The position numbers and the translations under genes are program-made. Positions 58,042-64,000 of a stretch of DNA of 64,000 nt are shown piece by piece. The DNA lies in the NCBI GenBank assembly GCA_015680905.1, contig CM027377.1, forward strand, positions 25,444,501 to 25,508,500, in the 5' to 3' direction. Origin of the DNA: Coptis chinensis. Taxonomy: Eukaryota; Streptophyta; Magnoliopsida; Ranunculales; Ranunculaceae. Position 1 is the stretch's first letter. Every line of letters starts with the position of its first letter. Below the pieces are notes generated by a model, which saw only the letters and a program-made list of their open reading frames with translations, searched no databases and had not been told where the DNA came from.

Positions 58042-61000
58042 TGTAACGCCCCGAGACCCATCACACATCCCAAGGACGTAGAGGTGAATCTCGAGATAGT
58101 CACTATCCCAATTCTATTGAAATTTCGGCGGAGTTTCCTTTGTTTTATCGATGTTTCGTATACGAAAAACCTGTCATAAAACCTAGACATTTCATAATTC
58201 ATCCTTCCAACAACCATATATATACAAACTAACTTCATACGCAACAGTGATATACAACTATATCCACAAAAGGTTTAAGTGTAACTATTACTCCAATACA
58301 TCGTTTAGTACATCAAAATGAACTAGCTCTCTATATATACAACAAAAGAATGAACTAGACTCTATACAACCCAAAATGAACTTGACTCTGCCCCTCGACA
58401 AGCATAGGGGAAATCCAAATCCCTATAACCATCCTCACTAGTGGTAGGGAAAGTCTCCAATGCAACTGGTTCGTCAGAAATGTTAATGTAGGATGAGCAA
58501 AACAACTATACCCAGTAGAAACGCACATAACCAATAAATAGACTACTTATAGCAAAATATTTAAAACATGTATGTTTTCTGTAATCATAATCAAAATATC
58601 GTGACTATATAATAAATCACTAACTAACATCAATCATATCGGCATGCTTCTTTAATATTCAAAATAGAGTTTTCATAATTATCATACAACTATTGTAGTC
58701 ATTTGCATGATCCTATTAGAATGGTGGTGGTACGACGGTACTTTCGAAATGATCCGCAGGGCATATCTCGGTTCAGTACTTTCCAGTGTGAACCATGCAC
58801 CGTTGTTTTTTTTATTTTACCGGCAGGGAGCTGAAATGCCGTTGTTGTGTTCGTACACACAAAATCCCCAAAGCTTTTAGGGCTCAAGTGGGCCCTGTGA
58901 CCATGACCCCCATACGGGCTGTCACCTAACTTACGGTGGTCAACCATTCGACGACTGCAAACTGCTCAGGATCCTGACACACATCCAGGAGTGGACTAAA
59001 CTCTCACTCCTTGCGTCTAAACCTCATCAAGGTAACATGTAACCTCACACAAGCTAAGCACCATACAGCGTGACACGTACAAACATGGTTATCTAGAAAA
59101 GTAGAAAAGGAATTCCCAGACTACATCCTGTGATGCATCCCTTTAAAGATGGCCCACCACCTCGAAAGGTATACACCACAGTTGGAATCCTAGAGCGAAC
59201 TGCCGTCTCCGAAAATGCGACAATAATTCCTTCTTTATAGGAATTCACAATTCCTTTTCTAAATTCCCCCGTGATAAGCATAGTAATATATATACTCGTA
59301 TTACCGATTTTTTTTCTTCCAAATACTATAGTTACATATTTTGTTTTTCCTTTAAAATTGTTGGTTCTGTATGTGTTAGTTTCTAGATTTCCAACAATTG
59401 AGTAAATGCAACCTATGACTCCCAAACGGGCCAGTCATAGTAAATGACAACTGATGATTCCCAAACGGCGAATCATCGTAAATAACAACGAACTATAACC
59501 ATGGAACAATCCAGAACCTCACACATAGTTAAAAACAACCGGGTAATCCTTACCCACATTACAAAATTCATCTCTCTGTCTCCTTACTGAGACAAGAGAC
59601 GAGAGCCCTTCCCAAAACCAGTTTTGCTCTTTTAACACAAGAAAAAAAATCTCCGCTACCCAGATTTCGCAAAACTCATTTTTCACCCAAAAGCTATCTA
59701 TATATCTAGTTTTTATCGAGGAAAAATATAATTGCAAAACATGAATATCACATATACATGCATGGTTGATAAGCAAACTATATTTTACCAATTTAACACA
59801 AATCAAATCATGCATGAAAATAAGCATGCTATATATTGGTATGTAAGTTCCTACCTTAGCAAGCTCTGTTCTCCTCAAGCCCCACGTAACCGAATCCACT
59901 CTTATTTAACTCCTATAACATCATATACATAAGTAGACTATTACAATTTATCGAACGAACGAGAATTTCTTATCTAACGTAAGTCGAGAAGAATCTCGAC
60001 GCTAAGAATTTGGTTTCAGGAAATTTTTCCTCTAACTACAGTTAACATAGCTACAGGCCATTTCTAGCACTGTTCCTCTGACAGGTTTCCGCAGGCCATT
60101 TTCAGCCACTGCAGGCCCTCATGTCAACGCCAATCATATCATTTCCAACTTCCCCACCCTTCGATTCACATTACATCTAGCAATAATTATGGTTGTGTTC
60201 CTTATCCATCGTTCATTACTCAATCAAATCTTAAACAAGTATAACCGACATGAACTGCTAAAAAATGGAGTGGGTAAACCATAATTCTTACCAAATCAGT
60301 ACGAGTAGCTCCTTTAGCTTTCTTCTCCACCAATTCGCTAAGACATATCCCTCCAATTAGCTACTGCCAACATTTAAAACACCCCATTCCAATTATTTTT
60401 CATTAAATACAACCAATTCCATCTAAATCGAGTTTAAACTATTTATTTGAGGCGAAATTAAACTCATCTTTCACTTTGATTTCGCTTTGGTACGCTGGAA
60501 ATTCGAGGAACTTCGACCTTTCACCCTGGTGGTAACGGTTTCTAAGGATTGGGGGTGAATACTTGGTTTTAATTGATGGAAATGGGCGAATTGATTCTCT
60601 CTCTCTTAGGGTTCTAAGAGGTTGGCGAAATGGAGAGGAAGAAGAAATTGGTGCGATTTTTATGGGTGGTTTTTTGGTTTGGTGTGATAAGTTTTATTTT
60701 TGCCTTTACATGTTAAGTTAATTAAGGCCCAAGCCCACAATATCTAACTAGGCCTAAGGTCATAATTAAACTCCTAACTACTAACTAATTTGACTTAGCG
60801 TCGTAATTATTTTTCGGCCCATCCAACTTAATTTAATTTCCTACATCCTATCCCACCGCATGCTATAACGATAACCCACTCATACATGTAAGCTATTAAC
60901 TCGTGCCAGCTTCGAACGCAGAAAAGCCGCTAACTGATATTTTTGTCTAATTTTCGCATATGAGTTGCTTACCTAACGTGGCTTATGAGTCGGAGTTAAG

Positions 61001-61115
61001 TTTCATTAAGTTACGTAAGTTTGAAATGTAAACCCGACCGACCAAGTACATAAATGTCCCTAGGTTTGATATGTAATTTACAAAAATACCCTTAACAAGA
61101 ATTTGAGTCTTTACA
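58042..61115 (+). mobile_element. Solo LTR (3074 bp), chromovirus/Tekay-like end
   Basis: It starts TGTAACGCCCCGAGACCC, a start typical of Tekay/Del chromovirus LTRs, and ends GAGTCTTTACA. The target duplication GAAAT is at 58037-58041 and 61116-61120. No gag or pol is inside. Open stretches on the minus strand (for example 58699-58947, 59093-59425, 59519-59899) have no recognisable domains. Long LTRs of this size are known in the lineage. No sister LTR is in the window to date it. Confidence 0.85.
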
Positions 61116-61120
61116 GAAAT

Positions 61121-62439
61121 CAGTCTTTTGTAAAATTAGAGGGTATAAGAACTAAAAGTTAGGGAGAGAGAATGCACCTAGACTTATTCTAGTGTCATGT
61201 AAGATTTATTTTCTAGTAATTTTCATTCAAGTCATTTACTTTTTGTTCTTTATTTTCAATCAAGTTATTTACTTTTTGTTCTTCATTCAATCAATCATTT
61301 CTTTCTTTGTTGTTCTTGCTTTCAATCAATCATTTCATTTCTTTCAAGTTTGTGTTTCCAACCATTTAAACAACTTAGTCTTTTCAAGCTTATTCAATAC
61401 AATAGAGTTAACCAATACAAGTCCTAAAACTAAAGAAATCTACATTCCTTTCATCTAATTCCTTTCATCTAAAACTCTAAACCATTCAAGCTCCAAACAA
61501 TTTATGGTGAACCTCACTTCAAAACACTTTAAATCTCCACTACTACAACTTCATGTGTGTGTGTGTGTGTGTGTTTGTTTACCCACTTTTAGATTGTAGC
61601 TTGAACCTGAAGAATATTTCATTATTAGTTGTCATTATATAGGCCCTTTGGAAAGCTCTTTTAGCACCAGACCAAACTAAAAGTCTTGGCTTAAGTCTGT
61701 CCAAGAAGAGATGGCATGAGTCTTTAGGGAAAGTAGGCAAGAGTTAGTTTTTGGTCCCAATAAAGTTCCCAGTACCGCAGCTGCTCATCTTTGAAGGTGC
61801 TTTAATAAATCTAACAATATTGATGTGTCTCTATGTGCATCGCTTATTAAGAAGCGCCTAAAATCTGAGAGTTGTCCTAACTTTGCTAAAGACTGATGCA
61901 GAACTACATTATGTTTTGTTTGTTAAGTTTTTTATTTTAAGCAATGCATGATAAAATGTTAAATACAAGAGGTATATATAATTGATAGGTAAATGTGTAT
62001 GTATATATTAAGCCATTTTATTTTAACGTTTTCCAGCATAGGTTGATGGATTGATGGCAAATCAATTCTTTTTGGTGGTTATAATAAAGTCGCTATAGCA
62101 ACACAAGTACGCTCGGGTGTTTGAGCTCAAAGCAGGCTTTAATTGACTACGCTACTTTGATTATTGGTTTGACACAAGATTAATTGCAGAAGATTCAACA
62201 CTCATTGTTCTTGGTTATGTCTTTTTTTATGAGGGGGCTTACTTATATCGCTAAGGTTGTATTAACTCATTCATATATTATTCCCCTTTTACCACATTCG
62301 ACGCTCTCGCGTTAGCTAATAGGGACAAGTTTATTGGAATTTGTTGTAGAGTTGGTTGGTTAAAAAATGTGGTGTTACAATTTAGTATTATTAGAAGCCG
62401 ATTTATTAAGTGAACTCAATCTTTTTCTTGTCTCTACAG
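61121..62439 (+). other. Spacer with simple repeats before the MAP kinase exon
   Basis: Bases 61200-61350 repeat a TTTTCAATCAAGTTATTTACTTTTTG/TTCAATCAATCATTTCTTTC-like unit. A (TG)n microsatellite is at about 61555-61572. Bases 61660-61905 contain an open stretch (STAAAHLCRC-like, then NNIDVSLCASLIKKRLKSE) of unknown origin. The last 60-90 bases before 62440 are intron sequence of the MAP kinase remnant. Confidence 0.45.
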
Positions 62440-62640
62440 TTGATGAAGCATTGTATCACCCATACTTGAACTCTCTACATGATATCAACAATGAGCCTGT
62501 TTGTCTAAGACCATTTAGTTTTGATTTTAAGCAGCCATCATTCATTGAAGAGAACATCAATGAGCTAATCTAGCAGGGAACAGTGGAGTTCGATCCAAAT
62601 TCCAAAGTAATTCTAAACCCGTCTCACTAGAGAAAACATT
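62440..62640 (+). pseudogene. MAP kinase last-exon pseudogene
   Basis: After a strong acceptor (TTTTTCTTGTCTCTACAG) the exon encodes [39 protein letters not shown] and INELI. A TAG (62571-62573) falls where plant MAP kinases have a Trp codon (ELIWRE), and the frame continues QGTVEFDPNS. This is the C-lobe end with the common-docking-like acidic segment of plant MAPKs. The intron position just before VDEAL fits plant genes, so it came by DNA duplication, not by retroposition. The kinase core is absent. Confidence 0.85.
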
Positions 62641-62701
62641 TGGTAATATGCTATGTATGCTGTTGAAAATGCTGGGAATTCCTGTCTTCAGAACCAATGC
62701 C

Positions 62702-62952
62702 TGTTACGACCTGAAAAATCTTAGGTCTCTTTCTTAGTCCCCTCCTCTTTTCTTTCCTTTCTTTTTCCCTTTTATCCTCCGCTGGTCTACAGTCCCTTCT
62801 CCACCTTCGATCTTTCTTTCCATCCCTCCGTCCATCTGTTTCCACGTGTTACTTCAAGCACCAAGCCAATTTTGTATCCTATAGTCCTGCGCCCTATTTT
62901 ATTGCCTGATTTAGACCATTGGGCCCGGGTAGGTCTAAAATGGGTCATAACA
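62702..62952. mobile_element. Short solo LTR (251 bp)
   Basis: It starts TGTTACGACCTG and ends GGGTCATAACA, with target duplication ATGCC at 62697-62701 and 62953-62957. The TGTxACGACC...GGTCxTxACA layout is common in plant Gypsy LTRs. No coding content. Confidence 0.88.
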
Positions 62953-63610
62953 ATGCCCATCTTAATCCCTGTAAAAGCCATGGAGATATTGGAAGTTATG
63001 TGCATTTCGTTATGAGTTTCTGAAGTGTGTTTGCTATCAGTCTATGATAGGAAGCTAAAGAGTTATTCAAGGGTCAAAGTTGCAAGTTTTAATACGGTTG
63101 CAAACTTCTATATATATATAGGTACCTAACTGACAGGTGTAAACCATGTGTACTGGTAGCTGTTAAATCATTGGATCAGAGACTGCATATTATAGTAAGG
63201 CTCTCTGTATTCTGATATAAAATGTGCAAGTTTTTTAAGTTTCTTTATGTTTTTACCTTCTATTGGTATTTAACCTGGGGTTCTGTATACTCTTTTTAAG
63301 TAAAGTTCCAGATGTAATGAAACTTGGCTTTCCCCATAAACAAGTTTGATTAGCATATCTACATACAAAATAAAGTTGTTAATCGTCAAGGACATGTATA
63401 AGTGTATAACTGCTATGACAGTATATTTGTTAACTTCTCAATATGTTTTATTTCTATCTAGTACACATGCTCTAGTACGTGCATGATGCTAGTATATATT
63501 ATATATTATACTCATAAATTCATAATATAAACATTAAATTTATTTTTTAAAAAAACAAATGAGTAAAATATAATTTCAAAAAAAAAGTACAATATATTGG
63601 AATAGAGTCT
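62953..63610. other. Spacer, nothing recognised
   Basis: AT-rich sequence with short TA microsatellites (63103-63120, 63492-63512) and A-rich runs near 63547-63590. Confidence 0.4.
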
Positions 63611-63613
63611 GGT

Positions 63614-64000
63614 AGGGGTGTGCACGGGTCTGGTTTGGAACTAAACCGACCACCGAACCGATCTTATTGGTTTATGTTTTTCTAGAACTGAACCGGCTGG
63701 GTTATACTAACCAAATCGAACCAAACTAATTTCCAGCCGAACCGATATCTGAACCGACTGAGTTATGGTTTAACCGATAATAACAAACTCGAACCGATCA
63801 GTTTTCACATATTTTTAAATTAAATCAATTAAATATGTATATTTTAATATATATTATATACAATGGGTCGGTTTGGGTCAAATTTGAGACTAAACCGATG
63901 ACCAAACCAACTCTATCGGTTCTCACATATACTTAACCGAACTGAACTGACTAATAATAATTACAACTGACCCGAAACCGAACGGTTTAGTTCGGTCAGT
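63614..64000. repeat. AACCGA-rich element end, runs off the window
   Basis: It begins TAGGGGTGTGCACGGGTC and is followed by many AACCGA/CGGTT words in both orientations (ACTAAACCGACCACCGAACC, later CTAAACCGATGACCAAACC, then ACCGAACGGTTTAGTTCGGT). Such GGGGTGTGCACGG ends mark a common dicot repeat with self-complementary content. The other end is outside the window. Confidence 0.6.

Noticed and set aside
58699-59899. Minus-strand frames inside the 3.07-kb solo LTR
   Set aside because: No domains, and the exact GAAAT duplication defines the whole stretch as a non-coding LTR.
62787-63005. 72-codon minus-strand frame over 62787-63005
   Set aside because: It crosses the boundary of the 251-bp solo LTR and has no recognisable domain.

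Overview
The window looks like intergenic DNA of a eudicot. The evidence is AT-rich sequence, a plant DUF716/TMEM45-type gene, and plant lineages of Athila, Copia, L1, Helitron and PIF/Harbinger elements. It is mostly a stack of nested mobile elements. Only two genes look intact: a seven-helix DUF716/TMEM45-like protein (35614-36597, +) and a small membrane-anchored glycine-rich protein (54111-54539, -). All calls are by eye; no database search was run.

1-27.4 kb: one old L1 LINE on the + strand (RT plus a C-terminal RNase H-like part) is cut into pieces by later insertions. These are an Athila-type LTR element (124-13788, itself split by a solo LTR at 11499-12757), a 142-bp Harbinger MITE (14006-14147), a long Helitron (14413-22295) carrying beta-glucosidase exon fragments, a probable inverted-repeat element (22345-23210), and a small non-autonomous LTR element (24122-26861) with a 35-bp minisatellite. 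Target-site duplications support most junctions.

27.4-35.6 kb: a foldback MITE, an antisense LINE scrap, two short Helitrons abutting head to tail (28108-28892), a hAT-like element (29385-30153), a 161-bp near-perfect palindrome (30748-30908), and a matrix metalloproteinase pseudogene (33268-34430) with a Tourist-like MITE in it. The DUF716 gene follows.

38.8-52.8 kb: a fossil Copia internal region is split by three insertions. They are a nearly full-length antisense L1 (40058-46158), a PIF/Harbinger-type element (46255-47601) carrying two exons and an intron of an HD-domain phosphohydrolase gene, and a 2.7-kb solo LTR (49364-52060). The solo LTR contains a further inverted-repeat element with a UVSSA-like gene fragment.

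52.8-64 kb: a 1-kb Helitron (-), the glycine-rich gene and a decayed relative, two AT-rich inverted-repeat elements with internal minisatellites, a 3.07-kb solo LTR (58042-61115), a MAP kinase last-exon pseudogene (62440-62640), a 251-bp solo LTR (62702-62952), and a C-C-G-A-A-rich repeat running off the right edge. The main biological interest is repeated capture of host exons by four different element types, and the readable order of insertions.
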